Below are positions 17,557 to 25,547 of a stretch of 64,000 bases of DNA, piece by piece (position 1 is the first letter of the stretch; every line of letters starts with the position of its first letter). The notes under the pieces are model-generated. The model worked only from the letters and a program-made list of their open reading frames with translations, searched no databases and had not been told where the DNA came from. The DNA is taken from assembly GCF_041260665.1 (NCBI RefSeq), contig NZ_JBGCCT010000003.1:1-64000 (forward strand). The letters run 5' to 3'. The stretch is from Catenulispora sp. GP43. Lineage in GTDB: Bacteria; Actinomycetota; Actinomycetes; Streptomycetales; Catenulisporaceae. Both the position numbers and the translations under genes were made by a program.

Positions 17557-18276
17557 GTGACTTCTGCGTTCAGCGATGCCTTCCTCCGTATGGCGGAGCC
17601 CCACGCGGCCTGGGGCATGCGCCAGATCGAGGAGTTCAACGAGTTCCTGCCGATCGGGCCGTGGACGGTGAACCTGGACGAGCGCCGGTACCGGCAGTCG
17701 GGACGGGAACTGCGGATCAGCGTGCTCGGCAGCTTCGACACCGCGGAGGGCTCGTGGCTGTGGGGCTGGGCCAACCCGGGCTTCGGGAAGCTGCCGGTGG
17801 TGGCCGCGGCGGAGGCGCTCAGGGTGTTCGGACAGGAGCACGGCGTCCCGGAGTTCTCCGAGGAACTGGTGGACCTGTCCGGCTTCGAAGACCCCCGCTA
17901 CGCCGCGGAGATGCTGGCGTTCGGGGCGATGGGAGTGCTGCGCGCCGACGGCTACATCGGGGTGCAGGCCAACGAGACCGGGCGGCTGTACATGGTCCCG
18001 GACGACCCGCAGGTGCCGGTGGCCGACCCGGATCCGATAGCGCTGCCCCGACTGCTGATGCAGGGGGCGCAGTTCTTCAACCGGTCGGCGTACGAGGTGG
18101 TCGCCGGCTACTTCCACCACTTCGGCATCCCGTGGCGGCAGGAGGGCGACACGATCAGCGCGGAGCTGCCCGGCGGGGCGACCGCGTCGGTCCAGTTCGA
18201 CGCGCAGGGACGGGTCACCGCGGTGTCGATGGGCTCGATCACCAAGGAGTCCCTGGGCAACACCGCCGGCGCCTGA
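17557..18276 (+). CDS. DUF6882-like protein
   Basis: A 239-aa soluble protein. The sequence LGSFDTAEGSWLWGWANPGF is characteristic of the DUF6882 family, whose function is unknown. A second part (EVVAGYFHHFGIPWRQEGDT to the C-terminus) resembles a small beta-rich tail. No membrane segments or catalytic motif are visible. It is convergent with the hydrolase gene, and a hairpin at 18288 lies between them. Confidence 0.75.
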   Translation: MTSAFSDAFLRMAEPHAAWGMRQIEEFNEFLPIGPWTVNLDERRYRQSGRELRISVLGSFDTAEGSWLWGWANPGFGKLPVVAAAEALRVFGQEHGVPEFSEELVDLSGFEDPRYAAEMLAFGAMGVLRADGYIGVQANETGRLYMVPDDPQVPVADPDPIALPRLLMQGAQFFNRSAYEVVAGYFHHFGIPWRQEGDTISAELPGGATASVQFDAQGRVTAVSMGSITKESLGNTAGA

Positions 18277-18287
18277 GCGGTGCGGCA

Positions 18288-18317
18288 TCGGCGCCCGGCC
18301 GGGTGGCCGGACGCCGA
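18288..18317. terminator. bidirectional terminator-like hairpin
   Basis: TCGGCGCCCGGCC (18288-18300) pairs with GGCCGGACGCCGA (18305-18317), 13 positions with one C/A mismatch and loop GGGT. It sits between convergent genes (stops at 18276 and 18329). Confidence 0.6.
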
Positions 18318-18328
18318 CGTCGCCGAGG

Positions 18329-19102
18329 TCACGCGGCGGCCGCCGCGGCGGCCGGGGTACCGAGGTGCCGGGCGAAGAACCGGACGGCGCTGTCCGCCTC
18401 GAACCGGGGCAGTTGCTTGTGCCGTCCGGCGTTGGCGTGCAGCGTCTTCTCCTTGGAGGCGAAGGCGTCGAAGAGCTCCAGGCCGGCGGCGCGCGGGAGG
18501 TGTTCGTCGTCCCACTGCAGGTCGAACTCGATCGGGACGGTGATCCGCCGCGCGGGCTCGACCAGGAAGTCGGGCCAGTGCTGGCCGAACACGGCGGCGG
18601 TGATCCGGTCGTCGGAGGCGACGAACGGGACACCGGTCGCGGTGCCCATGTTGATGCCCCAGTAGCCCACCGGCCCGCCGGTCCCGATCTCTGGCAGCTC
18701 CTGGAGCGCGTCCAGGGTCGCGCTCCATTCGGGCACGGCCTGCTCGGCCAGGTGGGCGTTGTAGCGCACGATGATCGGGCCCTCCGGCTGGCCGGCCTCG
18801 CGCGCCGCGAACATCGCGTCGATCTCGCGTTCGTCGTGGTCGGTGCGCGGGCGGTCGCCGTGCCCCGGCGCGTCGATGGCGGCGACGTGGAACCCGAGGC
18901 CGAGGACGAGCCGGCGCGCACGGCCCGCGCTGGCCGGCGCCTTCTTGTGGATGCCGCCGCCGTGGCCGACGAGGACCAGGGGAGCCAGGCCCGGGTCGGA
19001 TTCCGGGGACCACAGGACACCGGGGATCTCGCCCACGGTGAAGTCGCGTTCGCGGACGCCGTCCGCGCGGGTGTCACTGGTGAAAAGAAGTGAAGAAGAC
19101 AT
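18329..19102 (-). CDS. alpha/beta hydrolase-like protein lacking the nucleophile Ser
   Basis: A 257-aa alpha/beta hydrolase fold protein: VLVGHGGGIHKKAP near the oxyanion region, AAIDAPGHGDRP, and WGINMGTATG where the nucleophile elbow should be. Residue 151 is Asn (codon AAC at 18652-18650), not the Ser of GxSxG. Either the enzyme uses unusual chemistry, or it is inactive. The C-terminal His lies in HANAGRHKQLP or nearby. The start at 19102 has AAAGGTG upstream. It ends with a poly-Ala tail. Confidence 0.8.
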   Translation of the reverse strand: MSSSLLFTSDTRADGVRERDFTVGEIPGVLWSPESDPGLAPLVLVGHGGGIHKKAPASAGRARRLVLGLGFHVAAIDAPGHGDRPRTDHDEREIDAMFAAREAGQPEGPIIVRYNAHLAEQAVPEWSATLDALQELPEIGTGGPVGYWGINMGTATGVPFVASDDRITAAVFGQHWPDFLVEPARRITVPIEFDLQWDDEHLPRAAGLELFDAFASKEKTLHANAGRHKQLPRFEADSAVRFFARHLGTPAAAAAAA

Positions 19103-19154
19103 GGCAGTCACCTTTCGGGAGCACTTGTTATCGGCGCTCCCGACGACCGCTATG

Positions 19155-19208
19155 TCAGCCGCCTGCCCGCGACAGCACGGGGAGCACCCACGTCGATACC
19201 GCCTTCAT
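19155..19208 (-). CDS. possible 17-aa leader peptide
   Basis: A short ORF, MKAVSTWVLPVLSRAGG, has an unusually good Shine-Dalgarno (GAGGAGGTGAG) before its ATG at 19208. It ends 52 bases before the hydrolase start. It could be a leader peptide for that gene or a chance match. No attenuator structure is evident. Confidence 0.35.
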   Translation of the reverse strand: MKAVSTWVLPVLSRAGG

Positions 19209-19293
19209 GGGTCTCACCTCCTCTTGTCCGGTCACGGCGGATGAACATTAACGGCCCGCCGCCGCATCGCGCAATGTCTATTTTCCGCTTCTT

Positions 19294-19749
19294 CTACGCC
19301 CCGCACGACGCGGCCAACGCCGCCATCCACTCGCGGGCGGCCCTGCGCACCTCCGGGCTGAGCCCGGCCTCCAGCTCGTCTTCCCGCCTGCGCACCGCGG
19401 GCCGTGCCTTCCGGAACATCTCGCGTCCCGCCTCGGTCGCGTGCACCTGGTGCGCACGCCGGTCCGTCGGGTGCGGGGAGCGTTCGACCAGGCCGTGGGC
19501 CTCCAGGCCGGCGACCATCTCCGTCGCGGACTGCCTCGTGCTGCCGCACAGCCGGGCCACCTCGGCGACGGACAGGCCCGGGGAGCCGTCCAGCATCATC
19601 AGCGTCGCGAACTGCGGCACGGTCAGCCCGAACTCGGCGAGCTCGTCCTCGATCGCGGCGCGCATGCCGAGCCAGACGTGGCGCACGGCGAAGCTGACGA
19701 CGCCGTCCTCGCCCCACTTGTCGGGTTCGTTCTCCCGTCGTGCGGACAT
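19294..19749 (-). CDS. MarR family transcriptional regulator
   Basis: A 151-aa winged-helix regulator: LTVPQFATLMMLDGSPGLSV and EVARLCGSTRQSATEMVAGL form the DNA-binding helices, and SPHPTDRRAHQVHATEAGRE the wing. I prefer ATG 19749 (GGAG upstream) to ATG 19770. Two CAGGTACCTG palindromes lie between it and the divergent MFS gene, so it probably represses both itself and the efflux pump, released by a drug-like ligand. Confidence 0.88.
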   Translation of the reverse strand: MSARRENEPDKWGEDGVVSFAVRHVWLGMRAAIEDELAEFGLTVPQFATLMMLDGSPGLSVAEVARLCGSTRQSATEMVAGLEAHGLVERSPHPTDRRAHQVHATEAGREMFRKARPAVRRREDELEAGLSPEVRRAAREWMAALAASCGA

Positions 19750-19774
19750 ATCGGGATGCTCCGGTCTCATGATT

Positions 19775-19788
19775 GACAGGTACCTGAC
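19775..19788. promoter_or_regulatory. MarR operator, copy 1
   Basis: GACAGGTACCTGAC carries the perfect 10-base palindrome CAGGTACCTG (19777-19786). Its centre is 35 bases from that of the second copy. Confidence 0.7.
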
Positions 19789-19808
19789 GAGTTTGCCAGG
19801 CTGATATC

Positions 19809-19824
19809 CGACAGGTACCTGTCG
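19809..19824. promoter_or_regulatory. MarR operator, copy 2
   Basis: CGACAGGTACCTGTCG is a perfect 16-base palindrome located between the MarR and MFS genes. It shares CAGGTACCTG with the copy at 19775. Confidence 0.8.
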
Positions 19825-19899
19825 ATTCTAGCGCGCGGCCGCGCTGCCCCGTGAAGTCACCGTCCCGGCAAGCTCCAGACCCAGGGGGGTCCGCCAGCC

Positions 19900-21483
19900 A
19901 TGTCCGCAGCCACGTCCACCGCCAGTCCGCCGTCCGGCCGACGCCAGAGCCTGATCCTCGCCGTCCTGATCTTCGCCCAGCTGCTGATCTGGATCGACGG
20001 CACCGTCCTGTCCACCGCCTACGAGACCCTCGCCGACCCGGTGCGGGGCCTGGGCGCCACCCCCGGCCAGCTCCAGTGGGCCACCGGGTCCTACACGCTG
20101 GTGCTGGCCACCGTCACCTTCACCGGCGGCGCCCTGGGCGACCGCTTCGGGCATCGCAACACCCTGGTGGCCGGCATGGCGCTGTTCGGCCTGGCCTCGG
20201 TGTTCGCCGCGTACTCGCACAGCACCGGCGAGCTCATCGCGGCCCGCGCCGTGATGGGCGTGGGCGCCGCGCTGCTGATCCCGGCGACGCTGGCGGTGAT
20301 CAGCTTCACCTATGCGCCCGAGCGGCGCCCGCAGGCCTTCGGCGTGCTCAGCAGTTTCGCCGGCGTCGGCATCGCCGCCGGTCCCGTGCTGGCCGGCCTG
20401 ATGCTGGCGAACTTCTGGTGGGGCTCGGTGTTCCTGATCAACGTGCCGGTCGTGGCGGTCGGCCTGGTCGCGATCGCCCGCACGGTGCCGAACTTCCAGC
20501 CGCCGCACAAGCGCGGGCTGGACTTCCCGGGCCTGGTGCTGTCCACCGCCGGCCTCGGCCTGCTCTCCTACGGCCTGATCCGCGCGGGCCAGGACGGCAC
20601 CGTCACCGAGCCGCAGGTGTGGAGCACGGTCCTGGCCGGGCTGGCGCTGACCGCCGCGTTCGTGGCCGTCGAACTGCGCCGCGCGCACCCCAGCTTCGAT
20701 CCCCGCCTGTTCCGGCTGCGCCAGTTCGCCGCCGGCAACGTCACGCTGACCCTGCTGTTCCTGGCCCTGAGCGCGAGCGGTTTCTACTTCGCGTTCTACC
20801 TCCAGGGCGCCCGCGGCTACTCGGCCCTGCGCGCCAGCCTGATCGGCATCCCCGGCGCGCTCGGCGTCGTGGTCGGCGGCCCGCTCGCCGCGAAGCTCGC
20901 GCGCCGCACCTCGGTGCGCCGGGTCAGCGGTACCGCGCTGGTGGTCTCCACGATCACGCTGGCGGTCTTCTCCCGCATCGGACTGCAGATGCCGATCCCG
21001 GCCTACATCGCCGTGGCGATCGTCCAGGCCACCGCGATCGGCATGACGATCGCCCCGCTGACCGGCGCGATCCTGGGCTCGCTGCCGCTGACCCAGGCCG
21101 GCGCGGGCAGCGCCGTGAACGCCACCATGCGGCAGACCGGCAGTGTGCTGGGCATCGCGCTGGGCGGCACCATCTTGTCGATCGGGTACCGGCACGCGAT
21201 CAGCGGCTCGGTCGCCGGCCTTCCGGCGGTGGTGAAACAGCAGGCTGAGACGTCGGCGGAGATGGCCCGGAATGTGGCCCGGCACAACAACATTCCCGGT
21301 CTCGCGCACCAGGCGGACCTCGCGTTCGTGCACGCGATGCACACCGGCATGATGTGGTCGGCGGCGGCGACCGCCATCGGGGCGCTGCTGGTGTTCGGCG
21401 GTTTCGCCAAGCCCAGGACGACGAAGACCGTCACGGTCCAGCCCGAGCCGGAGGCAATCGTCAAGGAATCCGCTTCGGCGTAA
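19900..21483 (+). CDS. DHA2-type MFS drug efflux transporter
   Basis: A 527-aa membrane protein of the 14-helix drug:H+ antiporter type. Landmarks are LIWIDGTVLSTAYETLA in helix 1, motif A GGALGDRFGHRN and the motif C-like glycine-rich helix SSFAGVGIAAGPVLAGL. It exports unknown hydrophobic compounds. The adjacent divergent MarR gene and the two shared palindromes point to ligand-induced expression. ATG 19900 follows AGGGGGG. Confidence 0.92.
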   Translation: MSAATSTASPPSGRRQSLILAVLIFAQLLIWIDGTVLSTAYETLADPVRGLGATPGQLQWATGSYTLVLATVTFTGGALGDRFGHRNTLVAGMALFGLASVFAAYSHSTGELIAARAVMGVGAALLIPATLAVISFTYAPERRPQAFGVLSSFAGVGIAAGPVLAGLMLANFWWGSVFLINVPVVAVGLVAIARTVPNFQPPHKRGLDFPGLVLSTAGLGLLSYGLIRAGQDGTVTEPQVWSTVLAGLALTAAFVAVELRRAHPSFDPRLFRLRQFAAGNVTLTLLFLALSASGFYFAFYLQGARGYSALRASLIGIPGALGVVVGGPLAAKLARRTSVRRVSGTALVVSTITLAVFSRIGLQMPIPAYIAVAIVQATAIGMTIAPLTGAILGSLPLTQAGAGSAVNATMRQTGSVLGIALGGTILSIGYRHAISGSVAGLPAVVKQQAETSAEMARNVARHNNIPGLAHQADLAFVHAMHTGMMWSAAATAIGALLVFGGFAKPRTTKTVTVQPEPEAIVKESASA

Positions 21484-21665
21484 AGGAAAAGTGGTGGACG
21501 GGCAATGGCCGCCACCAGCATCCTTTGAGGGCACCTCCCGGTGCGCAGGCAGCGGATACTTCCTTAAAAAAGTACTCATCCCGCAGCCGAATCTGATCTC
21601 GGGAGTGCGCCCTCGACTTTTCTCGACGGTCGCTGCTCCCTGCATTTCTTCGGGGTGATCCACCG

Positions 21666-23273
21666 ATGGTGAAGTTCAACAAGCTCGCGACCAAGACCAC
21701 TGCGACGTTCGAGGGCGGCAAGGCGTACAAGCGCGACGCGAAGGCGGACCTGTTCCTGCTCGCCGTCACCAACATGGTCGGCGAGGACACGTTCTACGAG
21801 TCCGCCGACTCCCGCGACCAGCGCTACCGCGAGCTCGTGCACACCGTCGCCGTCGCCGACCCGGAGTGGATGCTGCGCTTCGTCGCCTGGCTGCGCCTGG
21901 GCGCGAACATGCGCAGCGCGGCCATCGTCGCGGCCTGCGAGGCCGTGCGGGCCCGGCTGGACGCCGGCGCCCCCGGGCACGGCAGGCAGCTGATCGACGC
22001 CGCGTGCCAGCGTGCCGACGAGCCCGGCGAGGTGCTCGCGTACTGGACCGGCCGCTACGGCCGCGCGCTCCCGAAGCCGGTGAAGCGCGGCGTGGCCGAC
22101 GCCGTGGCACGGCTGTACACCGAGTACTCGTTCGCGAAGTACGACTCGGACGCCAAGGGCTTCCGGTTCGGCGACGTCATCGACCTCGTGCACCCGGCCG
22201 CCGCGGCCGACAAGCCGGGGCAGGGCGAGCTGTTCCGGCACGCGCTGGACCGCCGCCACAACCGGGACAACCCGGTGCCGGAGGCGCTGCCGATGCTGAC
22301 CGCGCGGGCCCGGCTGCTCGCGCTGCCGGTGGACCAGCGGCGCCCGGCGCTGCTCGCTGGGGTCGCCGAGGGTGCCGAGGGTGCCGAGGGTGCCGAGGGC
22401 GGCCCGGGGCGGCTGGCCGAGGCCGGCATGACCTGGGAGGCGCTGGCCGGCTGGCTGCAGGGCCCGATGGACAAGGCGGCCTGGGAGGCGGTCATCCCGT
22501 CGATGGGGCTGATGGCGCTGGCGCGGAACCTGCGGAACTTCGACGAGGCCGGGGTCTCCGACGGGGCGGCCTGGAAGGTCTGCGCGCGGTTCCTGGACGC
22601 CGACCAGGTGGCACGCTCCCGGATGCTGCCGTACCGGTGGCTGTCGGCGTACAAGGCCGCGCCGTCGCTGCGGTGGGGGCACGCGCTGGAGGGGGCGCTG
22701 GGGCACGCGATCGCGGGCATCCCGGAGCTGCCGGGGCGCACCCTGGTCCTGGTCGACACCTCCGGGTCGATGACCGGCCGGGTCTCGGCGCGCTCGACGG
22801 TCACGCACCTGGACATCGGGGCGCTGATCGGGGTCGCGCTGGCGGACCGCGCGGCCGGCTCCGGACGGGCCGGCGACGTGGACCTCGTCGGCTTCGCCGA
22901 CGGCGTGTTCACCCACGAGCTCGCCAAGGGCGGCAGCGTGCTGCGCGGGGTCGAGGCGTTCGCGCGGCGCTCCGGCGAGGTCGGCCACGGCACGCGCATG
23001 GTCGACGCCGTCGCGAACTCCTACGACGAGCACGACCGGGTGGTGATCGTCAGCGACATGCAGACGTTCCCGTACTACTACAACCGGGACAAGGGCGCGG
23101 ACGCGTTCATCCCGGACACGGTGCCGGTCTTCGGGATCAACACCACGGGCTACGGCCCGAGCGCGTTGCCGCCCGGCAAGGCGAACCGGTTCGAGATCGG
23201 CGGCTTCTCGGACAAGGTGTTCACCATGTTCGGTCTGCTCGCCGCCGGCGACGGACCCGCGTGGCCGTTCTAG
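21666..23273 (+). CDS. TROVE-domain Ro60-like RNA-binding protein
   Basis: A 535-aa Ro60/Rsr-type protein. A HEAT-like TROVE ring (about residues 10-350) is followed by a von Willebrand A domain with MIDAS motif DTSGSM at residue 364 and later VIVSDMQTF. Family members bind Y RNAs and misfolded RNAs, and in bacteria help RNA degradation or rRNA maturation under stress. A four-fold AEG insertion (9-bp units, about 22365-22400) interrupts the ring. No rtcB or other RNA-repair gene is adjacent. Its 182-base upstream region has dyads but no Y RNA that I can identify. Confidence 0.88.
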   Translation: MVKFNKLATKTTATFEGGKAYKRDAKADLFLLAVTNMVGEDTFYESADSRDQRYRELVHTVAVADPEWMLRFVAWLRLGANMRSAAIVAACEAVRARLDAGAPGHGRQLIDAACQRADEPGEVLAYWTGRYGRALPKPVKRGVADAVARLYTEYSFAKYDSDAKGFRFGDVIDLVHPAAAADKPGQGELFRHALDRRHNRDNPVPEALPMLTARARLLALPVDQRRPALLAGVAEGAEGAEGAEGGPGRLAEAGMTWEALAGWLQGPMDKAAWEAVIPSMGLMALARNLRNFDEAGVSDGAAWKVCARFLDADQVARSRMLPYRWLSAYKAAPSLRWGHALEGALGHAIAGIPELPGRTLVLVDTSGSMTGRVSARSTVTHLDIGALIGVALADRAAGSGRAGDVDLVGFADGVFTHELAKGGSVLRGVEAFARRSGEVGHGTRMVDAVANSYDEHDRVVIVSDMQTFPYYYNRDKGADAFIPDTVPVFGINTTGYGPSALPPGKANRFEIGGFSDKVFTMFGLLAAGDGPAWPF

Positions 23274-23285
23274 GCGCCGAGTAAG

Positions 23286-23327
23286 GAGCGGTAGCGCACT
23301 GGCCTATGGCCAGATGCGCTACCGCTC
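23286..23327. terminator. strong hairpin after the TROVE gene
   Basis: GAGCGGTAGCGCA (23286-23298) pairs with TGCGCTACCGCTC (23315-23327), and inside it CTGGCC pairs with GGCCAG around loop TAT, leaving one bulged A. That is 19 base pairs. It ends 6 bases before the next ATG, so it may terminate the TROVE transcript while the next gene starts leaderless. Confidence 0.7.
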
Positions 23328-23333
23328 AGTAAC

Positions 23334-24176
23334 ATGCGCCGTGTGATCGACGGCATAGACCTCACGACCCTCGCGATCCCGTTCTATGTGCTGTTCATGG
23401 CGCTGGAACTGCTCTCGCTGCGGTTCTTCCCGGACCCGGGCGAGCAGGGCTACACCGTCAAGGACACCGCGACGTCGCTGACGATGGGCATCGGCTCGAT
23501 CGTCTGCAACCTCGGCTGGGGGCTGGTGACGGTCGCCGCGGTGGCCGGGGCGCACGCGGTGTCGCCGTGGCGCATCGGCAGCTCGCTCACCAGCTGGATC
23601 GTGCTCTTCGTGGCGTACGACTTCTTCTACTACTGGGAGCACCGCGCGAACCACCGCGTCCGGATCCTGTGGGCCTCGCACGTGGTGCACCACTCCAGCC
23701 GGCACTACAACCTGTCCACCGCGCTGCGCCAGACCTGGACCGGCGTCGGCAACACGGTGTTCCTGCTGCCGTTGGCGCTGGCGGGCTTCCCGTCGTACAT
23801 GATCTTCGCGACGGCGGCGATGAACCTGCTGTACCAGTTCTGGATCCACACCGAGCGGATCGGGAAGATGTGGCGGCCGATCGAGCTGGTGATGAACACA
23901 CCCTCGCACCACCGCGTGCACCACGGGTCCAACCAGGGCTACCTGGACAAGAACTACGGCGGCGTGTTCATCGTCTTCGACCGGCTGTTCCGGTCCTTCG
24001 AGCCCGAGGGCGAGCCGGTGCAGTACGGGCTGACGAAGAACATCGGCACGTTCAACCCGCTGCGGGTCGCAGTGCACGAATACGCGGCGATCGCGCGGGA
24101 CGTGCGCGGCGCCGACTGCTGGCGCGCCCGGTTCGGGTACGTGCTGCGGGGGCCGGGCTGGTCGCCGGCGGCGTAA
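23334..24176 (+). CDS. sterol desaturase/fatty acid hydroxylase family protein
   Basis: A 280-aa membrane enzyme with the diiron histidine boxes EHRANHR (near residue 102), HVVHHSS (near 116) and HHRVHH (near 192). Hydrophobic segments flank the first box. Members hydroxylate or desaturate lipids using O2; the substrate here is unknown. No Shine-Dalgarno is visible before ATG 23334, which directly follows a hairpin, so a leaderless mRNA or the GTG at 23343 are alternatives. Confidence 0.88.
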   Translation: MRRVIDGIDLTTLAIPFYVLFMALELLSLRFFPDPGEQGYTVKDTATSLTMGIGSIVCNLGWGLVTVAAVAGAHAVSPWRIGSSLTSWIVLFVAYDFFYYWEHRANHRVRILWASHVVHHSSRHYNLSTALRQTWTGVGNTVFLLPLALAGFPSYMIFATAAMNLLYQFWIHTERIGKMWRPIELVMNTPSHHRVHHGSNQGYLDKNYGGVFIVFDRLFRSFEPEGEPVQYGLTKNIGTFNPLRVAVHEYAAIARDVRGADCWRARFGYVLRGPGWSPAA

Positions 24177-24219
24177 AACCCGTCGCACGCCGACCGACAC
24201 GCTGCATACGCTGGCCGGT

Positions 24220-24963
24220 GTGCTGAGTGATGGACAGCTGAAAGAGTTCGCCGAGCAGGGGTACCTGGTCGTCCCGGGCGTCGTGGGGTCCGAGCCGGTG
24301 GACCGGGCGAACCGCCGGATCGACGAACTCGTCGCCGCCGAGCCGCCGCTGGAAGGCCATGTGGGGCACCACTTCTACTTCCCGAAGGCCGTGGACGAGC
24401 CGGCGTTGATCGCGCCACTGATGGAGCCCGGGGCGGACGGGAGGAATGCCTTCGCGTACGCCGAAGCGCTCGCGGATCCCGGGTTGCTGGAGGCGCCGTG
24501 GCAGGTTCAGGTGGCGCTGAACATCCCGCCGTTCCCCCACCAGCCGGGGCGGCCGCACATCGACGCCGCTATCAGTGAGCCGACGCCGGGATTCGTGCCG
24601 AACACCTTCACGCTGTTGGCCGGGGTGTTCGTCTCGGACCAGACGCGCGAGAACTCGGGCAACCTGTGGGTCTGGCCGGGTACGCACCGGACGCATGCGG
24701 AGTACTTCCAGGAGCGCGGCGTCGAGACATACTGCGCCTACCCGGACATCGATCTGCCCGAGCCGGAACAAGTCACCGCGCGCGCCGGTGACCTGTTGCT
24801 CGCGCACTATCTGCTCGGGCACAACATCGGTGGGAACTACGAGTCGGACACGACGCGGCGGATGCTGTACTACCGGGTCAGCGGCCGCGGGCATGCCGAC
24901 CGGCCGGATCGGATCCTGACCGAGCCCTGGTACGAGTACGGGCCTGTCCGGGCCCTGGTTTAA
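24220..24963 (+). CDS. phytanoyl-CoA dioxygenase family protein
   Basis: A 247-aa Fe(II)/2-oxoglutarate dioxygenase fold protein. His113 and Asp115 (PHIDAAIS) with His201 (LLGHNIGGN) form the probable iron triad, and GNLWVWPGTHRTH is typical of the PhyH family. The substrate is unknown; these enzymes often act in natural-product or lipid metabolism. It follows the desaturase-like gene by 43 bases and may share its function. The stop shares TTAA with the convergent SRPBCC gene. Confidence 0.87.
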   Translation: MLSDGQLKEFAEQGYLVVPGVVGSEPVDRANRRIDELVAAEPPLEGHVGHHFYFPKAVDEPALIAPLMEPGADGRNAFAYAEALADPGLLEAPWQVQVALNIPPFPHQPGRPHIDAAISEPTPGFVPNTFTLLAGVFVSDQTRENSGNLWVWPGTHRTHAEYFQERGVETYCAYPDIDLPEPEQVTARAGDLLLAHYLLGHNIGGNYESDTTRRMLYYRVSGRGHADRPDRILTEPWYEYGPVRALV

Positions 24964-25490
24964 GCGCGGGTGTGCTGGGCCCGGACGACGGTGGCGGCGG
25001 CCTGGTGGGCCGGGGCGTCTCCGTCCTCCTTCGGGTTGGGATGCCCCTGGCCGGTCTCGATCAGGGCGCGCAGGCTGCCGCCGATGTAGCCGGCCCAGGC
25101 GTTGGAGCACACGTCGTAACACTCGTCCTGCGGGACCAGGCCGACGTGCGTGAAGCGGATCTCGGCGCCGCCGTCGGTCGGCTGGATCTCGAAGACGATG
25201 TCGGTCCCGGTCCACTCGGCCTGGTTCTCGATGAAGTCGAAGTAGTTCTCCTCGACGTGCCAGACGACCTTCCGGTCCGGGACGAGCTCGGCGATGCGGA
25301 CCTTGCAGCGGTGGACGTCCTGGTACCGGTAGTCGAAGACGCCGCCGACCCGGTCGGCGGTCCCCTCGACCGATTCCGACCACCAGCCGCGGACGTTCAC
25401 GACGGCCTCATAGGCCTCGCGGGGCGTCCGGTCGACGGTGAAGCCGGTGGTGTAGTGCCGTTCCTGCGGTTCGCTTGTGACTTGCATCAT
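24960..25490 (-). CDS. SRPBCC/AHSA1 domain protein
   Basis: A 176-aa protein of the START-like AHSA1 type: FTVDRTPREAYEAVVNVRGW opens the fold and IRFTHVGLVPQDECYDVCSN lies near its end. Such proteins bind hydrophobic ligands or activate chaperones. It is divergent from an HxlR regulator, and an inverted repeat overlaps its start codon. No Shine-Dalgarno precedes the ATG, so the mRNA may be leaderless. Confidence 0.85.
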   Translation of the reverse strand: MMQVTSEPQERHYTTGFTVDRTPREAYEAVVNVRGWWSESVEGTADRVGGVFDYRYQDVHRCKVRIAELVPDRKVVWHVEENYFDFIENQAEWTGTDIVFEIQPTDGGAEIRFTHVGLVPQDECYDVCSNAWAGYIGGSLRALIETGQGHPNPKEDGDAPAHQAAATVVRAQHTRA

Positions 25491-25494
25491 GCAA
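25482..25494. promoter_or_regulatory. HxlR operator candidate
   Basis: TTGCATCATGCAA is a perfect inverted repeat (TTGCAT/ATGCAA, one-base centre) that overlaps the SRPBCC start codon. A diverged copy, TTCATCATGCAAG (25515-25527), lies upstream of the HxlR gene. The pair fits a shared, autoregulated operator region. Confidence 0.6.
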
Positions 25495-25547
25495 CCAGCT
25501 TACGGCGCCCAACTTTCATCATGCAAGTGGTTGGCTACACTGGTTCC

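Noticed and set aside
23286-23327. tRNA or tRNA-like gene
   Set aside because: GAGCGGTAGCGCA resembles a tRNA D arm, but the whole element is one long hairpin with no acceptor stem or T loop.
24972-25547. Long N-terminal extension of the HxlR gene
   Set aside because: It runs antisense through the SRPBCC gene and lacks conserved sequence before MLGKTYDSQ.
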